Origin: Pelecanus crispus | Lineage: Eukaryota; Chordata; Aves; Pelecaniformes; Pelecanidae | Assembly (NCBI RefSeq): GCF_030463565.1 | Contig: NC_134643.1 | Location: 48,584,221 to 48,648,220, forward strand | Direction of reading: 5' to 3' | Length of the DNA stretch: 64,000 nt | Part shown: piece by piece, positions 1-10,400 of the stretch | Numbering within the stretch: the first letter of the stretch is position 1 | Layout of the letters: each line of letters starts with the position of its first letter | The notes under the pieces: model-generated | What the model saw: only the letters and a program-made list of their open reading frames with translations | What the model was told of the DNA's origin: nothing | Database searches by the model: none | Position numbers and translations under genes: made by a program

Positions 1-379
1 GAGATCATGTCTACAGCACAAGGCACGGCTGACATCACCGTGTTAATCTGGGGTGTGAGCGCTCTGTGCTCACTGAATCCCCTAGTTTACCTGTAGTTAT
101 AACAGCACAACTGTTCTCTTGCCAGTCTAACATATTTCTGTTGGGAGGAAGAGTGGGGGGAGAGAGAGAGAGGTGTGAGTAAACCAAGGCTTGGTGCCGT
201 TATGCTATGGATGGCGATCACAGGTGTGGAACTACTGTCATGGCACCCGTCCAGGAGGATGCACTGCTCTGGATGGTTTTGATAAGGGATAGAGATAAAG
301 ATTGCAGCTCTTCACTACTCCCAGTGATAAGCCTTACCAGTAAAAACAAGGCTGGTATAGGCTGCCACAGATGACAAAC

Positions 380-401
380 TTTTTTTTTTTTTTTTTTTTT
401 T
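380..401. repeat. Poly-T homopolymer (22 bases)
   Basis: An uninterrupted run of 22 T. It could be the antisense poly(A) of an old retrocopy, but no recognisable retrocopy body adjoins it, so I call only a homopolymer. Confidence 0.8.
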
Positions 402-2736
402 CCAGAGCAGTGTATATTTATAAGCTGTATTCTAGTTTAGACATGGCTATAGTTAATTAGTGTTTGTAAAGCACTGAAATTGAAAGGTGTTATGCAAATG
501 CAAAATATTCTTCAGATGCAAAGCCTTATTTTATTTTTCAGAAAGGGTGCTTTCTTTCTTTGTCAGTTATGTTTTTGCTTATGTTGTAAATGATTGGTTG
601 CCTGTGTTTGCTGTTGTAACATGTATTCTTATTACCACTTTGTCTGTCTTTATTGGGATGTCTGCTTTTCAATCTCCAAGGAATTTCTTACATGCTATGC
701 ATGCAAATTTCAGTTCACAGATGTGCAAATTACATAGATGCTTTCCATCCCTCATAGGTAAAAAGGCTGGAAGTTGCAGAAGGGGTGTATACTTGGAATG
801 TGCATACTGGCACAGTACTGAAACCACAGCTCTTTGAATTCATATTTTGCTTCTGAGGATTACTCCTAAATCAAAACCAATCAGATTTAGCAATGATTTT
901 TAAATGGTCTACTCATAAATGGTCAAACCAAGCACCTGGTATATGAAGAATAAATTTAAAACTAGTGGTTCTGCCCTGCTTAATGAAATTTTCTGAAGAA
1001 GAAAAAATAACTAACAAATTGAATAAAGGAAACACTTCTATGAAATAAGGCAGTGATTCCTAGTCTTTTCTTATGTTGCAGTAGAACCGTAGAAGACTGT
1101 CCATGACTCCTGAGGGTCCCTTTTATTTAAAAAAAAAAAAAAAAAAAATCATTAGGTCATTAGGAAACCTCTAAGGACTCCTGGAAAAGAACCCGTATCT
1201 GGCCAAGATGAAGGCCTCAGCATAATCTCACCGATTTACAGTAATAATAACATGTTCCCTCTCTACTCTACACAGAGAAAATATTCCTCAGTATTTTTAA
1301 CTCAAAATCTTTTCATGGCTGTGTGGCTCTAAATAATTAGTTAAAGTGAAATTGTCTCTTGGGTACAAGGAAACAGCATGATTGTTTAAGAAATTTGTGA
1401 CGGTGGCTGGAAAGAGAAAATAGAATGATTTCAAGAGTTTCGCAGTGTAGAGTCCAATTCCTACTTATGTGACATAATTAAACCGGTGTAATACAACTGT
1501 GCATACTGCATGTCTTCAGTTACCACGTTCCAGGAAAAACTGAAGAATAATTGCAGACAAAAAATGAATATCATGGGAAAAAGAAAGTCACCCCTATGAA
1601 TTCAGATCAATTTCACTTTGCTCTTTCAGGAATTGTGGATAATCATTGTTATCTGATCAGTCCAACAGTAACGCTATTAAAACAATAATTTTGCATCTTG
1701 TAACTATTTCATCTGTTTAACACAGAAGTTCAAAGCATGATCACTCTGATGAACAGTGGATTACATGAATATGCAATCTTCAGCAAAGTTATATCAGGCT
1801 TTTCACCCATGCCCATTGTATATATTATATCCTGAAACTTAAATTAAAATATTCATAGCTCACTGGAGAGAAATGAAAAATTGATTAACTTCGGTATTTG
1901 GAGAAAATGTGTAATCAGAAAAATGAGAAAGATGCATTCTGGCTTGGGAATGCATTGCTGAGAGGTGAAAGTAAGGAGGAGGTGCCCAAAGCATAACTCC
2001 CATGACACACTGTGGTGGCACTTCTAACTGCACTGTTTGCTTTCTCAGATAGGGGGATTCTAGTAAAAGAAAAAAAAAAAAAAAAAAAAAGAAATGGAAA
2101 GTAGGAGTAGGAGGGAAGATTGTTTTCTCATGGCCTTTTTCATCCAAAATGACTTCTCCTAAACAATTTCCAAACAGTTACAAATATATATGACCAAAAG
2201 GTTCACATTTTTTAGTGGTTTTAACTGTAGGCGTGTAGATGCATACATGCTGTATTTGCTTTATAGCAATGGAAATACAGAATCTGTTTTTTCATGAGAA
2301 GGGTTAGAGAATCTCAGTCCTGCAAATGTAATGGCTGTGCTTTAATGGAAAAAAATATTGAATTCGAAGTAAGAAATGATACTTCAGATCATTCTGTTGA
2401 GATGATACTTTAAAATTTTCTGTTATTTGAGAATCATGATCCCCTGGGGTACTGAGATGTTGTTGCTGTTTGAAACGTCAAAGCATCAAGAAAAAATGCT
2501 CTGCCATGCATGTGGACCTCATATGTAGAGGCTGCACAGAATGCCACTTTCGCAGTTACAGACTCCAGAGCTTTAAAACATAAAGAAATAGCTCACTAGA
2601 TGTCCAAAAAGTTTGTTTATTTGCAGCTCTTTACAAAATGTGGCGTAGATTTGCTGCATATTAAGAAATATTTCTGATTCAGATAATAACGTGGTTGCTT
2701 ATGTGTTTGGGTTTTTTCTACAGCAGTAAGTTCTTA

Positions 2737-2781
2737 TGTTCTTCAATATTATTGAAGAATAATTGTTCTTCAATATTATTC
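2737..2781. repeat. 17-bp direct repeat containing a short palindrome
   Basis: The 17-mer TGTTCTTCAATATTATT occurs at 2737 and again at 2764, a spacing of 27 bases. The first copy runs into a perfect inverted repeat (TTCTTCAATA, one spacer base, TATTGAAGAA) that could form a 10-bp stem. The second copy lacks the full right arm. It looks like a local duplication; no function is evident. Confidence 0.7.
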
Positions 2782-5465
2782 AGTTGACTCCTCAAGGTTT
2801 CCTTGAAGTGCACAACCTCACAAATCTAAAAAAATCGAGTCATGTAATGGCTAAAGGAGATTGGGTTTGAAGTAGAGAGGATGCTTAATGTTTTACTTCC
2901 TTAGGAATAATCCAGTGTGTTAAGCATCATTTCCTTTTTATTTTTGAATTTTTTTCTGATATCCTGTGCAGCACGGGTGATCTCCGGGATTTTCAGCAGT
3001 TGAATACACCACCAATTTTTGAGCATCACTGTCCTGATCAAACAGAATAAAAACTCTAGACATATTTTAAGCCCAGAGAAAGAGATGCTGAGAACTCACA
3101 ATGTCTGGGAAATTCCGCTGCAGTGTCTGACGATGCTTTATGCTTTAAATGTGCTTTGAATACCCTTCCCTGTCTGTCCTGCTGCTTTGCTTGAGCTTAT
3201 TGTGCCATGAGCTGACATGATAGAAATTAATTAGAGACACCACCCAGCATATTAACCTAAACTGCTGATAGCCAAACTGTTGTTGGGGCAAAGCAGCTTA
3301 ATCACCACAACTAAGTTCAAATTTGAGATTGCGTGTGAGCATCTTGAGCAAGTTTGCTGTATGAAATTTTGTCTTGCTGACCGCCTCTTCTAGTTTCCAT
3401 ACTTCTATAACTACCACAAGGTTTGGCTAAAAAACATAAAAAATAAAAAAAAAATCAACAAAAAAATTCTCAGACATTAAGTGGACAAGACTGAACAGCT
3501 TGAATTGCCTTGCATTCATTCTCACTGTGTTTATTTCTGTTCCCAAGGCATAAGACTGCTCACTGGAACATCGTCTGTTCCTTATTATAGTCTCCAGTAC
3601 CTTCTACTGCAGGATCTTTAGCAGAATGGTTTTCTCCTTCTGTTTGGTGATTACAGCTTTTGTGTTTGGTGTCATCCATATGTTATGATGGTAGTTTTAT
3701 GTTCCAGTGCCAAAGTAAATAGAGGTTCATATATCTGCTCTTTCATGGATCTGCCATTTGCCTGATTGTTTCATTATCTTCAGATGCCTCACAGTTGTGA
3801 ATGGAGCTGATTTATAGGCCTGGACAGGCTGTTTAAATCACATGTTGAGGGCAAGTAAAGATAAACTGAGTTTCCCAAGCTGACTGACACTAATGAATAG
3901 TTATAAATGGGGGTTTTTATCTGAGGAATATTTAAAAAGAAAAAGGGAGAGAAAGAGAGAGACAGATCTGCAAAGAAGGGTTTTTTTCTTATAAAAGCTT
4001 CTCTGGAGCACATTTCTTATTAGGAGAAATGTGATATGAAGATGACTTGAGGAAGTCAAGGTGATTTAGGGAATTAATTGAGAGGGTTAAAATTGCTAGT
4101 ATGCGATTCTTAATGGACCAGTAGAAGCTACAGTTGTAGGAAAGAGGTAGAAAAAGTAAATAAAGGAGCATCTGAGAAACAGAAGACAGTTCAGTTCTAC
4201 TGAGAAAAAAATATAATTGTCCAAGCTCAGTTATGCCTGATCCAGGGGACTTGAAGATAGTATGTCAAGAACATTCAACGTGATAAGAAAGCAAAGAAGA
4301 TTTTTAATGCTGAAGTTTCTGCCTTGTCATTTTCTGGGGCGGGGGGGAAAGGTGAAAACAGAGCAACGATAAAAAAGATTATGTCCCATAACATACCATA
4401 CATTCATCCTCTTGAAATCACTAATAATTAGTATTTCAGCATAAAAAAAAAAAAAAGGCAACAATTAGATGATCACAGATTTTAATGGCAGGAAAAATGG
4501 TAATTGCTCTCTTCCTGAGGAAAAAAATAAAACTTCTTCCTATAAATTCCAGTTACATAAGAATATGGGCAATTACACTATTGAAGAAATCTGTGACAGA
4601 GAGTAGGCACTAGAAAATATCTATGAAATATGATTCTCATTCATAGAGCTTTCTGAACTGCAGAACACCCACAGAACAAAATCAGCTGCAGATTGGTCTT
4701 TCTACATCATGGAAATAATAGAAAATAGGACTAGAGGGGAGTGAGTGGCTATCTAATCTAACCTCTGTGCTAAGACAGATGAGTGATAGCTGAAACTTTC
4801 TGGCAGACGAGCACAGCCCATACAATGTGATAAACGTGTTTTGGGGGTTTGGTTGGTTTGTTTGCTTTTAAATTCTCTCTTAGGAGGGCAGAAAGATGTG
4901 TTCCCGACTGTATGCAAAATTCCGTGTTCTTAAAACAGCTAATACCACCGGAATGTACTCAACTTTATTTCTGCATGTATTTATTTCACCATAAACCAAA
5001 ACAACATTCAAATTTAAATTTTGTTGTGCTGCAAAAGTTGATTCAGGGAAGAAGGAATTCTGTTAATCAAACTTTTCTCACCAGGTGTTCCTTGGGGCAG
5101 GATTTTGAAAATTCTGCGTGTTTTCTGTTTCTGCGGCATCTACTCAGTTGCATAGATAGGCACAGAGGGTACGGGAGGAGAGCAGCACCCGTCACTGCTC
5201 TTTGCATTTTAAAGGAAACTTTCTTCAGTGAAGAGAACATCCACGCTAAGAGAATCTGCCATTCACGGAGTGCGTTCCTGCTATGCGTGGCACATACATC
5301 TGTCCTTAAATGTATTTACAGAGATCAAAATGTTCCGCATTGTACTATCTGCATTCAACGGATGGAGCATTTGTATCTGAGCAAAAAAAATCACAGTAAA
5401 AGCAGTAACGCGATGGAGGCCGATGCGAGTCTTCAGCTTTACATTTATATACTCATACGTTAAAG

Positions 5466-5830
5466 ATTACCCTGCCCTACCCTCCACTTTCGGGTCATTT
5501 CCGTGATTTTTACGGCTCAGGAGCTGAGATCCAGACGGCGGAAGAAGAGCCCAGGGCAGATACAGGCTCCCGCGCACGCACGGAGAGCAGGAAGAGAGGG
5601 GGGACCCCGCACCCCCCGCGCCCCCAGGCTCCCGCGCACGCACGGAGAGCAGGAAGAGAGGGGGGACCCCGCACCCCCCGCGCCCCCCCCGGCGCCGCCC
5701 GCCGCCCCCGCGTCCCCTCCCGGGGCAGCGCCCGCTCCGCGCCCCCTGCCCCGCGCCCCCTGCCTGTTTCACTGGGTCTGGAGCTCTGGGGGCTGGTCGC
5801 GGAGCCTGTTGGTGGTTGAGGAAAGACACC
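5466..5830. other. GC/CpG-rich island upstream of NTS
   Basis: Base composition switches abruptly from AT-rich to strongly GC- and CpG-rich, with runs of C and many CGC/GCG motifs, then falls off again near 5800. Frames open on both strands here (for example 5503-5838 + and 5467-5829 -) have low-complexity Pro/Arg/Gly/Ala composition, as expected from GC-rich DNA without stops, and are not called as genes. It may be a distal part of the NTS CpG island or a separate promoter; no transcript evidence is available from sequence alone. Confidence 0.55.
5563..5686. repeat. 62-bp tandem duplication in the CpG island
   Basis: A 62-base unit beginning CAGGCTCCCGCGCACGCACG at 5563 is repeated from 5625 to 5686 with no difference that I can see. 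It contains a GA-rich stretch followed by C-runs. Near identity suggests a recent duplication, or copies kept alike by slippage or gene conversion; assembly error is also possible. Confidence 0.85.
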
Positions 5831-6055
5831 TAGTGTAACAATCAGCCGGGGAAAGTAGGTGTCACGAGAAATGTCTGTGAGGAGCGCTTACTCTCCTGAA
5901 ACGGCAGCCGTCGGCTTACGGCACGCACTCTTCAGAAGCGATAGGCAGTCTCGCCGTGTCAGGTATTAGTATTTTTGGGGCATCTGTGAAAAATCTTTAT
6001 CAAGTGACTTTCCCGTTATCTTTCTCCATCGCTCGCTCTCACACAGAAGTCTCTT

Positions 6056-6078
6056 CCCCCCCCCCCCCCCCCCCCCCC
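6056..6078. repeat. Poly-C run (23 bases)
   Basis: An unbroken run of 23 C directly precedes the minisatellite. The complementary G run could form G-quadruplexes and the C run an i-motif. Length is likely to vary between individuals and to be misread by sequencing. Confidence 0.85.
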
Positions 6079-6079
6079 G

Positions 6080-6760
6080 CTACCCATGCCCGATGTGACA
6101 CCCCTGCCCATGCCCGATGTAATACCCATGCCCGGGGTTATACCCCTGCCCATGCCCGATGTGACACCCATGCCCGATGTGACACCCCTGCCCATGCCCG
6201 ATGTGACACCCCTGCCCATGCCCGGGGTTATACCCCTGCCCATGCCCGATGTCACATCCATGCCCGATGTGACACCCCTGCCCATGCCCGATGTGACACC
6301 CCTGCTCATGCCCGGGGTTATACCCCTGCCCATGCCCGATGTAACACCCCTGCCCATGCCCGGGGTTACACCCCTGCCCATGCCCGATGTGACACCCCTG
6401 CCCATGCCCGGGGTTACACCCCTGCCCATGCCCGATGTGACACCCATGCCCATGCCCGGGGTTACACCCCTGCCCATGCGCGATGTCACATCCATACCCG
6501 ATGTGACACCCCTGCCCATGCCCGATGTGACACCCCTGCCCATGCCCGATGTGACACCCCTGCCCATACCCGATGTCACATCCATGCCCGATGTGACACC
6601 CCTGCCCATGCCCGATGTGACACCCCTGCCCATGCCCGGGGTTACACCCCTGCCCATGCCCGATGTGACACCCATGCCCATGCCCGATGTCGCCCCCCCC
6701 ATCCCCGCTTTAACACCCCTCTCCGTGCCCGGTGTCACAGCCCTGCCCGTGGCAGGTGTG
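6080..6760. repeat. 24-bp/18-bp minisatellite upstream of the NTS promoter
   Basis: About 25 units of a C-rich minisatellite. The main unit is 24 bp, of the form ATGCCCGATGTGACACCCCT plus GCCC; a variant has GGGGTTA in place of GATGTGA, and some units are shortened to 18 bp. The last part, from about 6690, is degenerate. Because both unit lengths are multiples of three and lack stops, two + frames (5956-6945 and 6086-6964) and one - frame (6016-6936) stay open; the + frame reads as repeats of MPDVTPLP. The low complexity, openness in several frames and lack of splice or domain evidence argue against a protein. The array ends about 500 bp before the NTS TATA box. Confidence 0.9.
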
Positions 6761-7223
6761 CGCTTCTCTCCATGTTTTTTTCCCTCGCTGCAGGGAAAGG
6801 TAAAAGGGATGACGGACAAGGCGCCATCAGACGACGACCGCGCGAGGCCCGCGGCGCTACGCGCGCTGCTCACGCTCGGGCGCCGCCGTTTCCCGCCCCT
6901 GGCCCAGCGCACGGCGCGCGCCAGGGGTCCGAGCAACCGCCGTAACTTTTTTTCTTTTTTTTAAATAATAAAAGAGGAATTATTTCAGGGCTTTTCCAGC
7001 TCAGAGGATAGCTCCCTTTCGGGAAAAACCCGCTCTGGCCGCGCCCCGCGGCGGTGGGTGCGGAGGTTTGCTACGCGCCCCGCGGGGCTCCGCATGCGTC
7101 AGGAGGCGAGTGGCGTCAGCGCTGGCGGGCGCGGAGCGGCGGGGAGGGGGCAGCGGGAGCGGGGGGGGGGGTGGAGGGGGAGGAGGGAGGGAGCTTGATC
7201 GGGAGGCGATGGCGGCACCGCCG

Positions 7224-7231
7224 TGACATCA
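7224..7231 (+). promoter_or_regulatory. CRE-like site TGACATCA
   Basis: The octamer differs from the palindromic CRE (TGACGTCA) at one base and lies 10 bases upstream of the TATA box. That position is typical for a CREB/AP-1 site in a neuropeptide promoter. Binding is inferred, not shown. Confidence 0.6.
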
Positions 7232-7241
7232 CCCCGCGGCT

Positions 7242-7247
7242 TATATA
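7242..7247 (+). promoter_or_regulatory. NTS: TATA box of NTS
   Basis: TATATA lies inside a GC-rich context (GCGGCTTATATAGTTGGGG), an isolated AT element about 180 bases before the NTS start codon. It predicts transcription starting near 7270. Confidence 0.75.
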
Positions 7248-7340
7248 GTTGGGGAAGGGTCCGGGTCCCCCGTCTGGTGCCTGCAGCCGCCCGCCAGCGC
7301 GCGTGCTGAGGGCGCGGAGCGGCGCGCAGCGGCGGGGGGC

Positions 7341-7370
7341 TCTGTCTGTCTGTCTGTCTGTCTCTCTCTC
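7341..7370 (+). repeat. TCTG/TC microsatellite in the NTS 5' UTR
   Basis: About five TCTG units are followed by TC repeats, within the inferred 5' untranslated region. Length polymorphism here would change the leader but not the protein. Confidence 0.8.
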
Positions 7371-7388
7371 CGTCTCTCCCCAGGATTT

Positions 7389-7406
7389 ATGGACTTTACT
7401 TTCTAG
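7389..7406 (+). other. Five-codon upstream ORF in the NTS leader
   Basis: ATG GAC TTT ACT TTC TAG encodes MDFTF and stops 17 bases before the NTS start codon, in a different frame from it. The start context has T at -3 and G at +4, so it is moderate to weak. If the leader begins near 7270 as the TATA box predicts, scanning ribosomes meet this ATG first. The short distance would limit reinitiation, so it could dampen or condition translation of the precursor. Conservation is not known to me. Confidence 0.6.
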
Positions 7407-7423
7407 AGGGCAGCGCGGCGAGG

Positions 7424-7484
7424 ATGAGAGCCCAGCTGGCGTGCGTGGTGCTGCTGGCCTTGGCCTCCGGCAGCCTGTGCTCAG
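7424..7484 (+). CDS. NTS: NTS coding exon 1 (signal peptide)
   Basis: The exon encodes residues 1-20 (MRAQLACVVLLALASGSLCS) plus the first base of codon 21. The start context AGGATGA has A at -3. The donor is G|GTAAGC at 7485. The N-terminus is a few residues shorter than the human one, which begins with additional Met/Ala/Gly residues; no earlier in-frame ATG is available in the leader. Confidence 0.95.
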
Positions 7485-10400
7485 GTAAGCCCCCGCACCG
7501 CCCCCCCCCCGGGCGCGCCCCCGCCGCTCGCCGCCGGCCCCCCAAGGCTCGCTGAGCGGCAGGCACTGAGCCGCTCCCGGAGCCTTGAGGGCGAGCGACA
7601 GAAAGGAGGTGAAGCCGCTTCGGGCTACGGCGGTGTGCCCAGTGGGCGCCCAGGAGCTGGCCCTGATCACGGGCTCTGGCCAGCATCATTTTTGCTGTCA
7701 CTCCCGTAACTTTCTCCCTTCATCCAAACCATTCCTTCCTCCCAGCATCCGCACCGTGGCAGTCAGCGTAGAGTAGACACTGGGAATAGGCATCAGTGTA
7801 GACCATCTCCTTGATTACGCCCTCTCATTTGTGATTTATTGAATGCCATGTATTTCCAAACGATCATAGAAAGTGTAATTTCTGCAGCTCATATGAAGAG
7901 CTGGCATAACAGAATCATAGAATCATCCAAATCAACATGCCTATATATGCACTTTAGTCACTTTTTAGTGACCGAAATACACTTTTAGTATTTTGGGGAA
8001 AAATTGCTAGCAACTGATCTGAAATTATGACAAAAAATGCTGAATCAGATGCAGATGACACAATAGGAAGGTTAATGTAAGTGCATTTCTACTCCAAGAG
8101 CAATGGCTTTAGAAACCTAAAAAAAGAGGACCATATATTAAAATTCATTGCCTGCTCCTTTGGAAAATGACACAGCCAAGTGTTTGTCATTTATGTCCTG
8201 AGTTTATGACCGAAAATAAGTTTAGTGGCAATTAAACAGGTGTACACACACAGACATGAAGCAGAATAGGCTTCAAAATCCAATCTTGGCTAACTTGAAA
8301 ATTACTTCAATTTTTAACTCCACAAAATTTAAAGAGCAAATTTACAAGTAGCTTGATTTTTCAGCTTCAGTATTCAGGATGATTCAGAATTCCGAATTCT
8401 CACTTTAAATGAAAGTTTCCAATTCGTATTCCCCTACAGAAGAAAAATGTAACACAAGTAATACCTGCATTTTGTCACAGTTTAAACATGGTTTGTGTAT
8501 TATAGAGAACTGGTGATCTTACTGACAAGACTTAATATTTATTATTTTCTCCCCATCTATCTGAAGCTTTTTAAACAAATACTTGACCAGTATTTTCAGC
8601 GAGGCAGTTTAAAATTCAACTGTTTGTAGAGCTTGAATGAAAGCTCTTTTTACCAAAGTAAAAAATTTCAGTGGAAATTAAAATAGGCTCATAAAAAAAC
8701 CCAGAAACAAAATTGTATGTGTAACTGACATGATGGTTTATTTGCTTGAAAATTTGAAATTAAATGAGAAATGCCATGGAGAAGCTTGTGTGGATGGGCC
8801 GAATTGGTTTTAACTAATATGGACAGTTATGTCATAAAGAAAATGATCATTCATTTTAATTTTCTTTTGAAAATGTTTGCCCTCAGGGGAAAGTGTGTAC
8901 CTGTAGAATGTAACTATTCCTGTAGAAAGTGAGTATATGAATAGAAGCTATATTTCTTGTCAATAAGAACTGAATCAACAGGGCATCAAACTGCGTGAAT
9001 TTCCCTCTGATTTGAACAATAACGTGTGATCAGACTTCTTATACGTTGCTCTCTGAAAGTCTGCTCTTTTTATGCTTTTACTCCTCATGCGTCTCTTTCA
9101 CTGCTGAATTACCTGGACATGCTCCCTTCTCCTCCTCCAAGCTTGGCTTTATTTTTCACCCAAGGATTCTTAACCAGCCTCCTAAAAATGTCCTCCGGAC
9201 TTCCTTTCTCAATCAAAATGTTTCTTAATACCTACCTCTCTTCCACATCTGCAGCTGTCTTCCAATCTTGATGGTGTGGAAGCTATCAGACACAAGTCCT
9301 TTCATTGTCCTCAGCTGTTATGACCCAAGACACCACAAATCATGATGCTGTCACACGTGTGCCACTCACCCATTCACAGGAGCTGCTGCTATCATCAGTA
9401 GAAATTCAGCTGAGGTGGTCTTGTGCTGCCAGCAGAACTTTGGCTAATGGTAAAGTGGTTAAGAGATTAGGTAGCTCTGACAACCAGTAGTGCTGAAAAG
9501 GCTGAAAGGCATTAGGTTGAAGATTAGTTGCTAGTGACTTGGTGTAATACTGATCTACAGACCAGTTAATATTTTCAATAACAACTTCAGTGCAAAAAGG
9601 TAAGAATGCATGAATGTAGTGTGCTGGTAATGCAAAGATGAACAGGAACATCACTACAGAAGGCATAACACACAGAAGTTTTTGATGACCTGAATAAGAG
9701 AAATGAGAAGCAGTGCAACGGTGCAAAATGCAATAGCTTAAGAAATAACAGAAGTTCCTATTAAAAGCTCCTTTTAAAAGAAGCACAGCTGTTGGAAAGA
9801 TCTGAGGATATAAAAGACTTGGTCATATTATCTGATCTCATTTTTTTTATAAGATATTAAAGTTTTTCAGCCACGAAAGACAAAATCAAAAAATGTGTAA
9901 GAGGGCTACTTCCTGTAGCTAATGGTAAGCATTTAAGGTAGTTAAGTACCGAGGCTTCTGATCCAAACTGTGCTATGCTGTGCTGTCTTGAGATCGCATC
10001 AGGCACAGAGGAGGGCCACTCTGATGAGTTGGGGGATGTAAGACTATTACAAGAGAGGGGAATAGATGAGAGTCTAATAGCTCTGGGCATAGCCTTTCAG
10101 TTAAGTATTTACGGGATTTCCAGGTGAATAGTTTATGTCCAAAAGGCACAGTGATCGTGCATTTTTTTGCTAATTACCATGTAAGCGCACCGTAAAAATC
10201 TAAGCGGGGAAGGGCTGTGATCACTCTCAAAAAATACATGAGTTGAGTAAATATTACAAAGAGAAAGGTATCAATTATAGTGAACGAAGTTATAAACAAA
10301 CCATTAATAAATTTGTAATTAGAAATAAATTAAGCTTGAAATTAGAAGAAGGTGAATAACTATTGATACTTTGGGAGAATTCCCCGAAGAAGAAACACAG

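Larger units (their letters stand above)
1..5465. other. AT-rich intergenic DNA upstream of NTS, no gene seen
   Basis: No open reading frame here looks like a known protein or has supporting splice structure. The stretch holds homopolymer runs (T22 at 380-401, and A-rich tracts near 1130-1148, 2070-2090 and 4442-4456) and a small palindromic direct repeat near 2737-2781. A 204-codon frame at 4849-5463 begins with TTG, is rich in cysteine and has no recognisable domain; I treat it as chance. In mammals RASSF9 lies on this side of NTS, but no RASSF9 coding sequence is visible. Confidence 0.6.
6761..7250 (+). promoter_or_regulatory. NTS: NTS proximal promoter and CpG island
   Basis: This GC- and CpG-rich segment leads into the first NTS exon. 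A TATA box (TATATA, 7242-7247) sits about 180 bases before the start codon, and a CRE-like octamer TGACATCA lies just upstream at 7224-7231. Further TGCGTCA (7095-7101) and GGCGTCA (7112-7118) elements resemble AP-1/CRE half-sites. Mammalian neurotensin promoters are known to respond through clustered AP-1, CRE-like and glucocorticoid elements close to the TATA box, so the arrangement is consistent with cAMP/AP-1 control. The transcription start is inferred near 7270 from the TATA position. Confidence 0.75.

Noticed and set aside
487-837. 116-codon + strand frame with hydrophobic stretches
   Set aside because: The hydrophobic residues follow from T-rich DNA; no family resemblance and no gene context.
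4849-5463. 204-codon + strand open frame
   Set aside because: It begins with TTG, has no recognisable domain, is unusually cysteine-rich without pattern, and has no promoter or splice context. One frame of this size can arise by chance in 64 kb on six frames.
5467-5838. Overlapping frames on both strands in the CpG island
   Set aside because: Low-complexity Pro/Arg/Gly/Ala composition on both strands and a 62-bp tandem repeat explain the openness.
7116-7776. Several frames overlapping NTS exon 1 on both strands (e.g. 7116-7670 -, 7249-7488 +)
   Set aside because: They are GC-driven shadows of the promoter/exon 1 region; the 7249-7488 frame crosses the TATA-proximal leader in another frame than the NTS protein.
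7912-7930. Octamer-like AGAATCATAGAATCAT resembling a CR1 tail
   Set aside because: Only about 16 bases match; the adjacent sequence does not continue as CR1.
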